DNA of 64,000 nt from Saprospirales bacterium (lineage in GTDB: Bacteria > Bacteroidota > Bacteroidia > Chitinophagales > Saprospiraceae): NCBI GenBank assembly GCA_016719895.1, contig JADJYG010000003.1, positions 124,001 to 188,000 of the forward strand. The letters are read 5' to 3'. The notes beneath the pieces were generated by a model, which saw only the letters and a list, made by a program, of their open reading frames with translations, was not told the DNA's origin and did not search any database. Every line of letters starts with the position of its first letter. The stretch's first letter is position 1. The translations under genes and the position numbers were made by a program. Positions 8,785 to 17,786 of this stretch are shown here, in pieces.

Positions 8785-10485
8785 CTACTGGCCGGAGGGC
8801 TGGTTTCCGCTCCGCCGCTCGTATTCCTGCAAGTCTTTTTCCCCGCCGGCCGCATCGCCCAGTTGTTTGCGCACATTGCCGCGGGCGCGATAGGCCCGGG
8901 TGAAGCCGGGCTCCAGTTCGAGGGCTTTATCCAGGTCGGTCAGCGCCTCTGGCAGGCGTTTGAGGTTGACGAGCGACAGCGCCCGGTTATACCGGATTTC
9001 GGCGTTGTCCGGATTTTTTTTCAGGTATTTGTCCAGGTCTTCCACCGAGCGTCCGTACTGCTTGGCAATACCCAGCAGGCCGCCGCGGTATTTATAGGCC
9101 TCTGTTAGGCCCGGATTGATCCGGAGGGCTTTGCTGAAATCTTGCAGCGCCTGTTTGATATCAGTTTTTTCGCCATAGGCCATACCGCGCCACAGGTATG
9201 CCTTACCGAAATTATCCCCCTGTCTTTCAATGGCCTGATCGATCAGTACGATGGTGTCGCGCCAGTCGCGGATGCGGGCGGCAGAGAACAGAAGCCACCC
9301 TGCGCCGATCAGAAACAACCACACCCACACCCGTTCGGCCAGTTTTGGCCGTTTTTGCTGCAAAAAAACCGGCAAAGTAGCCAGGATGGCAAAAATGCCC
9401 AGGGCGGCCAGGTAGTTGTAGCGGTCGGCGCGCAGTTCGAACGTTCCGATGGTGTAAAACGGCAACGCAAACAGGATGTTGGCCAAATAAAACAAGGCGC
9501 CACGGAAGACAAAAGGCGCGCTGTTGCGGACGCGCCACACCAGGGCCAGCAGAAAGGCGAGCGCTACCGGCGCCGCATAGTAGGTCCAGTGCCAGTGGCC
9601 CGAAACCGTTTTTTCAAACGGATACCAGATACTCAGCCCCGTCGGGATCAATATTTTTATCCAATAAAAAATCAGCGTGTGGCAGGCCATCAGCGCCCGG
9701 TCGGCCATCGAAAAGCCGCCGGCGAGGGTTTCTCCGGGATGCCCGCTTTGAGCGCGGCTGTAAAACGTAAGCAAGCCGAAACCCAACGCCAGCGCAAAAA
9801 ACGGCGCTTTTTCAAACACCGACCGGCGGCTTAGCGGCGCGCGGTTCAGCCACAGATCGACGACTAGCAACGTGAGCGGTAGCGCTACGGCCGCTGATTT
9901 GGACAGGCAAGCCAGCACAAAAAAGCCCAACGCCAACCAATACGGCCTGCTCCAGGGCGCCTGCTCCGCCTGTTGAACGTAGGCATTTAACGCCAACAGG
10001 GAAAAAAGAGCAAAAAGCGGGGTGCTGAAAGCGGCAATCCACGATACGGGCTCTACTTGCAAGGGGTGAACGGCAAAAAAAAAGGCGATCAGAAGCGCAA
10101 CCGTAGCGTGCCCTTCGAGGCGCCGGAACAGCCGGAAAACCAGGAAAACATTGGCGGCATGCACGGCGGCGCTCATGAAATGGTACCATAGGCCGCTGTC
10201 TTTACCCAGGGCGTAGGCGATGGCGTAAGCCGTCCAGGTTACCGGTGCGTACATGCCCAGGTTAAAACGGAAAAGCATTTCAAGGGAGAAATTCCGGACG
10301 GCCGGGTTGTCGATGGTGGCCGTGTGGTCGTCAATCGCCAACATGGGATGGTTGAATCCGGTAGCGAACAGCAGGAAAGCCAGACCGGCCGCCGCCCAGG
10401 GCATCCAGGCCTCCGGAGCCGGTTGTGCTGTTTTTTGTTTGCTGGTTTGCGGAGAAGAGCCTTTTTTTGTCGTTCGTTTTGCCAT
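8785..10485 (-). CDS. Polytopic membrane protein with C-terminal TPR repeats (TMTC-like)
   Basis: 566 residues. About nine to eleven membrane segments span residues ~30-420, followed by three TPR units (about 430-560) with the usual Tyr/Ala/Pro spacing. The loop motif HPLQVEPVSWI after the third or fourth helix is typical of the GT-C-fold, protein-O-mannosyltransferase/TMTC-like bacterial proteins. A glycosyltransferase role is therefore possible but unproven. Start chosen at the ATG of MAKRTTKKG, which opens with a Lys-rich cytoplasmic tail; a longer form from 10536 would run into the palindromic element upstream. It is divergent from the 10838 gene. Confidence 0.7.
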   Translation of the reverse strand: MAKRTTKKGSSPQTSKQKTAQPAPEAWMPWAAAGLAFLLFATGFNHPMLAIDDHTATIDNPAVRNFSLEMLFRFNLGMYAPVTWTAYAIAYALGKDSGLWYHFMSAAVHAANVFLVFRLFRRLEGHATVALLIAFFFAVHPLQVEPVSWIAAFSTPLFALFSLLALNAYVQQAEQAPWSRPYWLALGFFVLACLSKSAAVALPLTLLVVDLWLNRAPLSRRSVFEKAPFFALALGFGLLTFYSRAQSGHPGETLAGGFSMADRALMACHTLIFYWIKILIPTGLSIWYPFEKTVSGHWHWTYYAAPVALAFLLALVWRVRNSAPFVFRGALFYLANILFALPFYTIGTFELRADRYNYLAALGIFAILATLPVFLQQKRPKLAERVWVWLFLIGAGWLLFSAARIRDWRDTIVLIDQAIERQGDNFGKAYLWRGMAYGEKTDIKQALQDFSKALRINPGLTEAYKYRGGLLGIAKQYGRSVEDLDKYLKKNPDNAEIRYNRALSLVNLKRLPEALTDLDKALELEPGFTRAYRARGNVRKQLGDAAGGEKDLQEYERRSGNQPSGQ

Positions 10486-10542
10486 GCGAAGTTCATTTTT
10501 GCGGCGGCAAAATACAGCATTCGTAAAATACGGCATTCCTTA

Positions 10543-10701
10543 GTACACTGTAAACTAAGTTTGTTGAGATTTTGGGTAGAAGATTTTGGTGGCCGTCAAG
10601 TCTATTTTTGAAGGAATAGCAGCGCTCTTGCTGAGAAAATAGACGATGGATGGCGCCAAAAGATTCAGCCAAAATCCAACGAAACTTAGTTTACAGTGTA
10701 C
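10543..10701. mobile_element. Miniature palindromic element flanked by TTA (159 bp)
   Basis: Near-perfect terminal inverted repeats (GTACACTGTAAACTAAGTTT at the left, its complement at the right). The inverted homology extends through most of the element (GATTTTGG / CCAAAATC, GTCTATTTT / AAAATAGAC). The flanks are TTA at 10540-10542 and 10702-10704. A 3-bp TNA duplication is what IS1031/IS427-type members of the IS5 family make. It fills the gap between two divergent genes, so it may affect both promoters. The core GGCGCCAAAA is shared with the elements at 19886 and, in part, 23369. Confidence 0.75.
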
Positions 10702-10837
10702 TTAACTGCTTTTTATCCGCACTGGACAACGCGCTGTTCGGGTAAGCAGGCAGCAAATTCGATCCTCCGGGCGTCTGTACCTGCGCCTGCTTCAACGCTC
10801 CGATGAAAACAACGAATAACGAAAATCAATTTAACAC

Positions 10838-11428
10838 ATGTTGAAATCCTCCTTTTTTACCCTCTTGTTTTTTACCGCCCTGACGCTTCAGGCACAGTAC
10901 GGCGGGCCACGCCTGTTTCTGGATGTGCCCTCGGTTTATTTTCATACACCGGATGTGGAAAACATCGGCCGTCGCCTGGGCGCCGGCGCCGAAGTAGCCA
11001 TGAACGTCGGCACCCACTGGAGTGTAGCCCGTTTGGGCGGCGGCACCACGTTCACCTTCGACCCCAAGGCCGAAGATTTTAACAAAACCACACTTTGGGG
11101 GCCCTATGCCCTGCTGGAGGCCGGCGCCGGCATGTACCGTTCGAATGGGAACCAATGCGCCAAAAACCACCAAAGCGCTTTTACGGCGATCGGAAAAGTG
11201 GGGATGCGCTACGACTTTAATTCCAAGGCGGTGCCGGTATCCGACGGCGAGTCGCCCAACCAGTTTGATTTTACCCTGGGCGTCGAATTGGGCTATTTCT
11301 ACATCCGTGACGTGTTCCGGAATATGGATCTCGTGGCATCGGCCAATTACCACACGCAGGCCAAAACGGTTTCGGTCAATTTCGGATTTAAGTTTTTCCT
11401 GAACCTGCGGGCCAACAGCCGGGATTAA
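10838..11428 (+). CDS. Exported protein, probable outer-membrane beta-barrel
   Basis: 196 residues with a clear signal peptide (residues 1-19, cleavage after LQA) followed by alternating polar/hydrophobic strands with Gly/aromatic turns. The last strand ends NFGFKFFLNL, suitable as a barrel-closing strand. The family is not identified; it resembles small Bacteroidota porin-like proteins. It is transcribed alone, divergent from the TPR membrane protein and convergent with the MFS gene, with a shared terminator at 11434-11509. Confidence 0.65.
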   Translation: MLKSSFFTLLFFTALTLQAQYGGPRLFLDVPSVYFHTPDVENIGRRLGAGAEVAMNVGTHWSVARLGGGTTFTFDPKAEDFNKTTLWGPYALLEAGAGMYRSNGNQCAKNHQSAFTAIGKVGMRYDFNSKAVPVSDGESPNQFDFTLGVELGYFYIRDVFRNMDLVASANYHTQAKTVSVNFGFKFFLNLRANSRD

Positions 11429-11433
11429 CTGCG

Positions 11434-11509
11434 AACCCTCCGTTTACTCCGTGTGCCTCTCGTGGAATTTTTTAGTGTCACGGAGGCTCACGGAGTAAAC
11501 GGAGGGTTT
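11434..11509. terminator. Large bidirectional hairpin between convergent genes
   Basis: AACCCTCCGTTTACTCCGTG at the left and its exact complement at the right form a 20-bp stem with a ~36-base loop. It lies exactly between the stop codons of the barrel gene and the MFS gene. The inner words CACGGAGGCTCACGGAG recur in part near 50650, so it may also be an interspersed repeat. Confidence 0.7.
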
Positions 11510-11514
11510 CGCTT

Positions 11515-12732
11515 TCAGGTCCGCTTCTCAAATATCCAGAAACCCACCCAACTTACGGCCGCCATAGCGCCCAGCAGGCACCACAGCGCCTGGTAACCCC
11601 AATTCGCGATGATCTGCGTGCCCATCAGGGGCGCAAAAATATTGGCCACCGAATAGGTAATGGTGTACACGGCCATGTAGCTGCCGGCGCTTCCTTTCTC
11701 AGCATAACCAAAGACGAAATTGCTGCTAAACGGCATGACGAACATTTCGCCAAAGGATATTGCCGTAATAAATACCAGGGCGGTGATCAACCCGCCCGGC
11801 GGGAATAAAAACGCCAGGTAGGCTGCGGCATAAAGAATGATGCCGAACCGGACGAATTGCAGGCGGGTGCGCCGGCCTTCAATCTGGAAAATCAACGGCA
11901 TCTCCACCAGGAAAACGATCAGCCCGTTTAAGGCCGCGACAAGGCCAATGGTATGCTCGTCCCAATGGTATTCATCTTTGAAGAAGACCGGCACGGTCCA
12001 CACAAATTGCATGAACACCAGCGCGTTGAGCACCGTCAGCAAGGAAAAAAAGATAAACGGCCGGTCCCGGTAAGGCGAAACGGCCCTGGCTTTGGGCGCG
12101 GCCGTTTTGGCGCGAACCTCCGCGTTCTCCTCTCCGGCAGCAGCCGGCTTGGGTGCAATGAATACCCACAACAGGAAAGCGGCCAGTATGCAGGTCAGCC
12201 CGTCGGCCACAAACATCCAGTGCCAACCCATCCCCACTAAAAGACCTCCCAAGGCAGGCGCTACGGTCCATCCCAGGTTGATCGACATGCGGTACAGCGA
12301 AATGGAACGTGTGCGGGTTTCCGCAGAACTGTACCGGGCGATAGCCACGGAGTTGGCCGGGCGGAAAATTTCGGAAATGACGCTGAGCAAAAAAATAGCT
12401 CCGCACATGGCCCAAAAGTCGCGCACCCAAATCAAGGTCACCAGCATGATCCCGTTGAGCACCAGACTCCACAACATAATGGGATAATAGCTGAAACGGT
12501 CGGTAAGTTTGCCGCCTAAATAGGCGCCCACCAACGCGCCGCCACCAAAAAAACCCAATACATAACCGGCTTGACGTATATCGAACCCCAGGTGTTTGGT
12601 GAGGTAAATGGTCAGAAAAACCACCACCATCGCACCGCAACGGTTGACCAGGCTGACGAGCGAAAGAAACCAAATCCGGACAGGAATGCCGGAATACGAA
12701 CCGCGCCAATGCGAATATAACCGGTACAGCAT
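11515..12732 (-). CDS. Major facilitator superfamily transporter
   Basis: 405 residues with about 12 membrane helices in two halves separated by a charged, Ala-rich cytoplasmic loop (about residues 195-215). The loop after helix 2 contains GGKLTDRFSYYP, the MFS signature between helices 2 and 3. The pattern is that of MdtH/YceL-like drug:H+ antiporters, but the substrate cannot be read from sequence. A terminator-like hairpin lies ~150 bases upstream of the start on the same strand (12884-12925), so transcription may pass through an attenuator. Confidence 0.8.
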   Translation of the reverse strand: MLYRLYSHWRGSYSGIPVRIWFLSLVSLVNRCGAMVVVFLTIYLTKHLGFDIRQAGYVLGFFGGGALVGAYLGGKLTDRFSYYPIMLWSLVLNGIMLVTLIWVRDFWAMCGAIFLLSVISEIFRPANSVAIARYSSAETRTRSISLYRMSINLGWTVAPALGGLLVGMGWHWMFVADGLTCILAAFLLWVFIAPKPAAAGEENAEVRAKTAAPKARAVSPYRDRPFIFFSLLTVLNALVFMQFVWTVPVFFKDEYHWDEHTIGLVAALNGLIVFLVEMPLIFQIEGRRTRLQFVRFGIILYAAAYLAFLFPPGGLITALVFITAISFGEMFVMPFSSNFVFGYAEKGSAGSYMAVYTITYSVANIFAPLMGTQIIANWGYQALWCLLGAMAAVSWVGFWIFEKRT

Positions 12733-12883
12733 AGGAGAAGGGTAATTGAAAACATGAAGAATGAAAACCCGGACTGGCCCCGGAGCCCGGAAACCGAATG
12801 CGCTTTCCCGAATAAAAAACCGTTTGCGCCGGCAATTAGTTTCTACCGGGAAAGAAAATTTGGAGTACCCCGATCAGGTTTAA

Positions 12884-12925
12884 CAAAAACAAAAAGCGCC
12901 GGCTGCTAAAGTGAGCAGTCGGCGC
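12884..12925 (-). terminator. Terminator-like hairpin upstream of the MFS gene
   Basis: Read on the minus strand, a 12-bp stem (GCGCCGACTGCT / AGCAGCCGGCGC) is followed by TTTTTGTTTTT. No gene that it could terminate is visible upstream on that strand. It may end a small RNA, or act as an attenuator in the MFS leader. Confidence 0.6.
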
Positions 12926-13125
12926 CGTTCATACAATAGAAAGGATTAGCCTCCGATTGGTTGACCTGTCCGGGAAATTGAATTTTACCCCGCGCAAATC
13001 AGGCGCTAAAATCGAAACTTTGCCGGAGAGCGCAAATTTTTTTCGTGGATGCGGAAAAAAACGACAATATTGCCTACTGCAAAGGTGCCCCCGCCGTCCT
13101 CTCCTGCAAACAAACAATTCTGCCC

Positions 13126-13656
13126 ATGCGCACGCCCCGCCTTTTCATTGTCCCCGCCTCTTTCCCGGTTTTTGATGCCATCCTCGAGGAAGATTGGGTG
13201 AGCTTGTCGCGGCTATTGGGCGGTGTGGGTATCGCCGACCAATGGATGCACTTTCCGGAGGCCATGGCCTGGATGCGGGATTATTTACTCGAACACCCCG
13301 GTGAAATCGCGTGGTGGACCTATTTCGTCGTACACCAGTCAGATTTTCGCCTGATCGGCACCTGCGGTTTTAAGGGCGTGCCCGGCCCGGACGGTACGGT
13401 TGAAATAGGCTATGAGATCGCCGATCAATACCAGGGGCGCGGCCTGGCTACCGAAGTGGCCAGGGCCCTCGTCGACCACGCCTTCCGGCACGAAGCCGTT
13501 GTAGCCGTCGAAGCGCATACCCTGGCGCAGGAAAATGCTTCGGTTGCCGTGTTGCGCAAACTGGGCTTCGCTTTTGTGGAAGAATTGCTTGACGTGGAAG
13601 ATGGGGCTATCTGGAAATGGCGGCTCGACCGGCCCGCCGGCATGCGGGCTGCCTGA
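13126..13656 (+). CDS. GNAT family N-acetyltransferase
   Basis: 176 residues from ATG 13126 (MRTPRLFIV). The motif-A acetyl-CoA loop is QYQGRGLAT, preceded by the strand IGYEIAD, and the C-terminal part has the NASVAVLRKLGF motif typical of RimJ/RimL-like GNATs. It transfers acetyl from acetyl-CoA to an amine or a protein N-terminus; the substrate is unknown. An upstream in-frame start at 13045 would add a Cys-rich extension not found in the family. Confidence 0.88.
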   Translation: MRTPRLFIVPASFPVFDAILEEDWVSLSRLLGGVGIADQWMHFPEAMAWMRDYLLEHPGEIAWWTYFVVHQSDFRLIGTCGFKGVPGPDGTVEIGYEIADQYQGRGLATEVARALVDHAFRHEAVVAVEAHTLAQENASVAVLRKLGFAFVEELLDVEDGAIWKWRLDRPAGMRAA

Positions 13657-13776
13657 CGGCCATATTTGTCCAACGGCAGCAAAGCCGCACGGAAATGCGC
13701 AGTGGATTCGGACTAAGCCCTATTTTTGCCCGGCGGCGCACACCCGTTCGGTTTCTCGTTTCTAATTCCATTGTGT

Positions 13777-16700
13777 ATGAAAATCCAACGTAACCTCACG
13801 CTACTCGCTTTCCTTTCTTTGTCCGGCGCGCTCTTTGCGCAGGACAACAAGGGTTGGAAACAATTTCTCTATCGTGAAAATGCCAACTTTTACGAAATCT
13901 GCGCTGAAGTAGACCGGTATTTCGCGCAAAGCCCCGCGACTGTCTCCAAGCCGGACCCGGATGCCGAATTCAACTGGGAAGACGAAGGTTCCGAACAAAA
14001 CCAATACGGCGCCTGGAAATGGTTCTGGTCCTCCCGCATCAACGCCAACGGCACGTTTCCAGACATCCGGTCGGCAGGCCGCCTGCGCAACGACGCGCCT
14101 GGCGCCCCGCCCGTTGAACTGCGCGGTAATGCGCAAAATTGCGGCTGGCAGCTGATATCGCAAAATACCTGTACCGGCGGCTATAATGGCATGGGTCGCA
14201 CCAGCTCCATCGCCTTTCATCCCACCAACCCAAACATCTATTACGTGGCGGGGCAAAACGGAGGCGTCTGGAAAACCACTGATGGCGGCGATACTTACGC
14301 CCCGGTCAGCGAAGGCTTGCCGTACAATGCAGCGTCCAACATCCTCGTCGACTACAATAACCCCGATATGCTCTACCTTTCAAACGGCGACAATTCGGGG
14401 TGGTGGGCCTACACCACCGGCATATACAAATCCACCGATGGCGGAAACAACTGGGAACCAACTGGCCTCAGCTGGTCGCTCACCCAAAGCGTGGCGGTCC
14501 TGAAAATGGATATGAATCCGCAGAATCCTGCCACCCTGATCGTTGCCGCCAGCAACGGCCTGTGGCGCACACAAAACGGCGGCGCCAGCTGGACAAAGGT
14601 CCGCGATGGTTTTTACTCCGATGTGCGGTACCGCCCCGGCGACAGCACCACCGTGTATGCCGCCCTGCACGATTATTGGGGTTTCAGCCAGATCTATAAA
14701 TCCACCAACAGCGGCGATACCTGGACGAAGGTCAGCGCCTATTCGTTTTACCACAACTGGATCCGGCTGACCGTGACGCCCGCCGATCCCAATGTGCTGG
14801 CGGCCGTGTGCGACCACGATGGCGAACGGGAGTTTTATTTCTCGCCAGACAACGGCGCCGGCCTGGCTAAACGCTCCGATTGCCCCGAAAGCGATATCCT
14901 GATGTTTTCGCCCGCCAACGCCAACACCCTTTATTGCGGCGCTGTGAATGCGTACCGCTCCGACGACCAGGGCGCCTCCTGGACCAAAATCAGCCATTGG
15001 CACGGCGGGCAACCGGAACCGGAGATCCACGCTGATCAGCGCAACATCAATTGGCAACCCGGCACCAATCATGTTTTCTTTTGCAACGACGGCGGGATTT
15101 ACCGCTACGAAGAAGCCTCCCAAACCTGGACGGAACGCTCCAATGGCCTCCTGATCACGCAGTTCTACCGGATAGCGGTATCGCAAACCGACGAGATGTT
15201 TATGATCGGCGGCACACAGGATAACGGCGGCCGGAAACGCGTGGCACCGGGCGAGTGGGAATCCACCAATGGCGGTGATGCCATGGAAGTAGCGATCGAC
15301 TATACCAACCCCGATATTCTGTACTCCACGTATATCTATGGCCAGCTGTACCGGTCGACGGACCGCTGGAATGGCGATGTGTACCGCATCAGCGATAACC
15401 TGCCGGGCCAAACCGCCAACCACGACCTGAATGGCGAATGGGTGGCGCCATACCAGATCGATCCGAACAACCCCGCCGTGCTCGTTTTGGGCTATGCCGA
15501 AGTGTACCGAAGCACTACACGCGGCAATACCTGGACGCAAATCAGCGCCAACCTGACCGGCAGCCCCGATGCCAAACTCGATGCCCTGGCCATCGCGCCG
15601 TCCAATTCCAATGTTATTTACGCCTCCAACAACGACCGCCTGTATAAAACCACCAACCTGGGCGGCAACTGGACCTCGGCCACCGTACCCGGAAGCGCAG
15701 CCATCACGTCGATTACCATTCACCCACAAGACCCCAACACGCTGTACGTCACCCGGGGAGGCTATACGAACGGCATAAAAGTGATGCGCTCCACCAACGG
15801 CGGCAGCACCTGGACCAATATCTCCGGCTCCCTGCCTAATTCGCCCGTCAATACCCTTTACCTCGATGTGGCGGCCGACGGCTCCTATACGCTTTTTGCC
15901 GGCAACGACCTTGGCGTATGGTATCGCACCAGCGCCATGTCCGACTGGGCCAGTATGAACCAAAATCTTCCCATAACGATCGTCAGCGACCTCGAATTGC
16001 AGCGCGCTTCGCGCAAGCTGCGTGCCGGCACCTATGGCCGCGGCATCTGGGAATACGACCTGAGCCATCTGCCGGCCAAACACTTTTCGATATGCGCCGA
16101 TATCTACAGGGCCGATATCTGCCTGCCGCAGACCTACACGGTCACCGTATCGGCCAATGCCTGGCAGGACCCCGGCGGCCCGGTCGGGTTGTCGGTTTCC
16201 GGCCTGCCCGCCGGCGCTACTGCCGCCATCGGCAATCCCGAACTGGCGCCCGGCGAAAGCACCGCGATCACCTTCGACCTGCCCGCCGGCCTGCCGGAAG
16301 GTGTGTTTCCGGTGATCCTCCGCGCTGCTGCCGGCGGCGATACCGCTACTGCCACTGTGCAGCTCACCCTGGTATCCAACGACTTTTCCGCACTGGCCCT
16401 CAGCACGCCGGCCAATGGCGCCACCGGCCAGAGCCGCTGGCCACTCCTGCGCTGGAATGGCGTAGCGGATGCCAATGCGTACGACGTTGAACTGGCTACT
16501 AACCCATCGTTCGAAGCGGCCACCATTTTCAAAGCCTACAGTAATATTAAAGCAGATACGCTCCAATGGAATATCGGACTGGAAGAAGGGCAAATATACT
16601 ACTGGCGCATCCGGCCGGTTAATGCGTGCGGCCCCGGCGCCTGGACGCCTCCGTTTGTTTTCGTGACGGCAGCCAAAATCTGCGCCGCCCTCGAAGCAAC

Positions 16701-17721
16701 CGACCTGCCCAAGCCTATCACCGGCAATGGCACTCCGACGGTAGAATCCAAAATAACAGTTCTCGCCAGCGGCCCCATCAGCGAGATCAAGGTGAAAAAC
16801 TTCCAGGGCAGCCACGAATTTTTCAAAGACTTGGAGGCTTATCTGATCGGGCCTTCGGGCACACAGGCGTTGTTGTTTAAAAACAAATGTGGCAGTTACA
16901 ACGGCGCCTTCAAACTCGGTTTTGACGACGGCGCCCCGCAAGCCTTCGGCTGCCCGCCCCCGCAAAACAGCAACGCTTACCGCCCTGAAGGCCTGCTCAG
17001 CGCATTTAAGGGGCAGGATGCTGCCGGCGTGTGGACCCTCCGGGTAAAAGACACCGAACTGAGCTCGGGCGGTCAACTGGCCGGGTTCGCCATCGAGTTT
17101 TGCTCCGATGCCGCACAGGACCCGCCGCTGATTGTCCGCAATGAACCCCTGAGCCTTGCGCCCGGCAACAACGCCGGCATCGGCGCCAGCCTCCTGCAGG
17201 CCGAAGATGCCGCTACGCCGGCAGCCGGCCTGGTCTTTACGCTGATGACCGTTCCGGCGCACGGCGAATTGCAATTGTATTGGGCAGGCGCCTTGCACCC
17301 GGGCGACCAGTTTACCCAGGCCGATATTGACAACAGTGGCTTGCGGTACTTTAACTACGGCACCGGCGAAACCGCCGATCAGTTCCTGTTCAGCGTTTCC
17401 GACGGCGAAGGCGGCCTGGCTGCAGGCGTTTTTCAGATCGCGCCGCAGGCGCTGGGCAACCCGGAGCCGGGCGCTCCCATACCGTTTGCCCTGGCGCCCA
17501 ACCCGGCTTCTGAAACAGTGGCGCTGGCGCTTTCCGAACCGCTGAATGCCGATGCCCGGGTGGAACTGTTCAATCCGGCCGGACAGGGCTTGCGCCAATG
17601 GATTTGGCCATCCGGTACGGCTACCCTCGCGCTGGATGTGCGGGAAATCCCGCCAGGCGTGTATATCGTGGCGGTGCACCAGAAGAACGGGATGCGGGTG
17701 CGGCGATTGGTGGTACAGTAG
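13777..17721 (+). CDS. Large T9SS-secreted protein with Asp-box propeller, P-domain and sorting domain
   Basis: 1,314 residues from ATG 13777. A signal peptide (1-20, ends LFA) is followed by about eight Asp-box motifs of the sortilin/sialidase type (for example TDGGDTYAP, STDGGNNWEP, STNSGDTWTK, STNGGSTWTN) over residues ~140-760, giving one or two beta-propellers. Then come a fibronectin-III-like segment with LLRWNGVADANAYDVEL, a proprotein-convertase P-domain (~985-1110), a cadherin-like segment, and a C-terminal T9SS type A sorting domain with FALAPNPASE and final VRRLVVQ. Such proteins are carried to the surface through the type IX system. Propeller sialidase active-site residues were not identified, so it is probably a binding or structural protein. 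Confidence 0.88.
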   Translation: MKIQRNLTLLAFLSLSGALFAQDNKGWKQFLYRENANFYEICAEVDRYFAQSPATVSKPDPDAEFNWEDEGSEQNQYGAWKWFWSSRINANGTFPDIRSAGRLRNDAPGAPPVELRGNAQNCGWQLISQNTCTGGYNGMGRTSSIAFHPTNPNIYYVAGQNGGVWKTTDGGDTYAPVSEGLPYNAASNILVDYNNPDMLYLSNGDNSGWWAYTTGIYKSTDGGNNWEPTGLSWSLTQSVAVLKMDMNPQNPATLIVAASNGLWRTQNGGASWTKVRDGFYSDVRYRPGDSTTVYAALHDYWGFSQIYKSTNSGDTWTKVSAYSFYHNWIRLTVTPADPNVLAAVCDHDGEREFYFSPDNGAGLAKRSDCPESDILMFSPANANTLYCGAVNAYRSDDQGASWTKISHWHGGQPEPEIHADQRNINWQPGTNHVFFCNDGGIYRYEEASQTWTERSNGLLITQFYRIAVSQTDEMFMIGGTQDNGGRKRVAPGEWESTNGGDAMEVAIDYTNPDILYSTYIYGQLYRSTDRWNGDVYRISDNLPGQTANHDLNGEWVAPYQIDPNNPAVLVLGYAEVYRSTTRGNTWTQISANLTGSPDAKLDALAIAPSNSNVIYASNNDRLYKTTNLGGNWTSATVPGSAAITSITIHPQDPNTLYVTRGGYTNGIKVMRSTNGGSTWTNISGSLPNSPVNTLYLDVAADGSYTLFAGNDLGVWYRTSAMSDWASMNQNLPITIVSDLELQRASRKLRAGTYGRGIWEYDLSHLPAKHFSICADIYRADICLPQTYTVTVSANAWQDPGGPVGLSVSGLPAGATAAIGNPELAPGESTAITFDLPAGLPEGVFPVILRAAAGGDTATATVQLTLVSNDFSALALSTPANGATGQSRWPLLRWNGVADANAYDVELATNPSFEAATIFKAYSNIKADTLQWNIGLEEGQIYYWRIRPVNACGPGAWTPPFVFVTAAKICAALEATDLPKPITGNGTPTVESKITVLASGPISEIKVKNFQGSHEFFKDLEAYLIGPSGTQALLFKNKCGSYNGAFKLGFDDGAPQAFGCPPPQNSNAYRPEGLLSAFKGQDAAGVWTLRVKDTELSSGGQLAGFAIEFCSDAAQDPPLIVRNEPLSLAPGNNAGIGASLLQAEDAATPAAGLVFTLMTVPAHGELQLYWAGALHPGDQFTQADIDNSGLRYFNYGTGETADQFLFSVSDGEGGLAAGVFQIAPQALGNPEPGAPIPFALAPNPASETVALALSEPLNADARVELFNPAGQGLRQWIWPSGTATLALDVREIPPGVYIVAVHQKNGMRVRRLVVQ

Positions 17722-17786
17722 CGCCTAATCGGGGGAGGGGATGAGCGAAGCTGTGACTATACACGCCCATCGGGGAGGGCGCTACG

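Noticed and set aside
14380..17679. Minus-strand frame of ~1,100 codons opposite the Asp-box T9SS gene
   Set aside because: Antisense shadow; no start context and no protein family, while the plus strand encodes a complete secreted protein.
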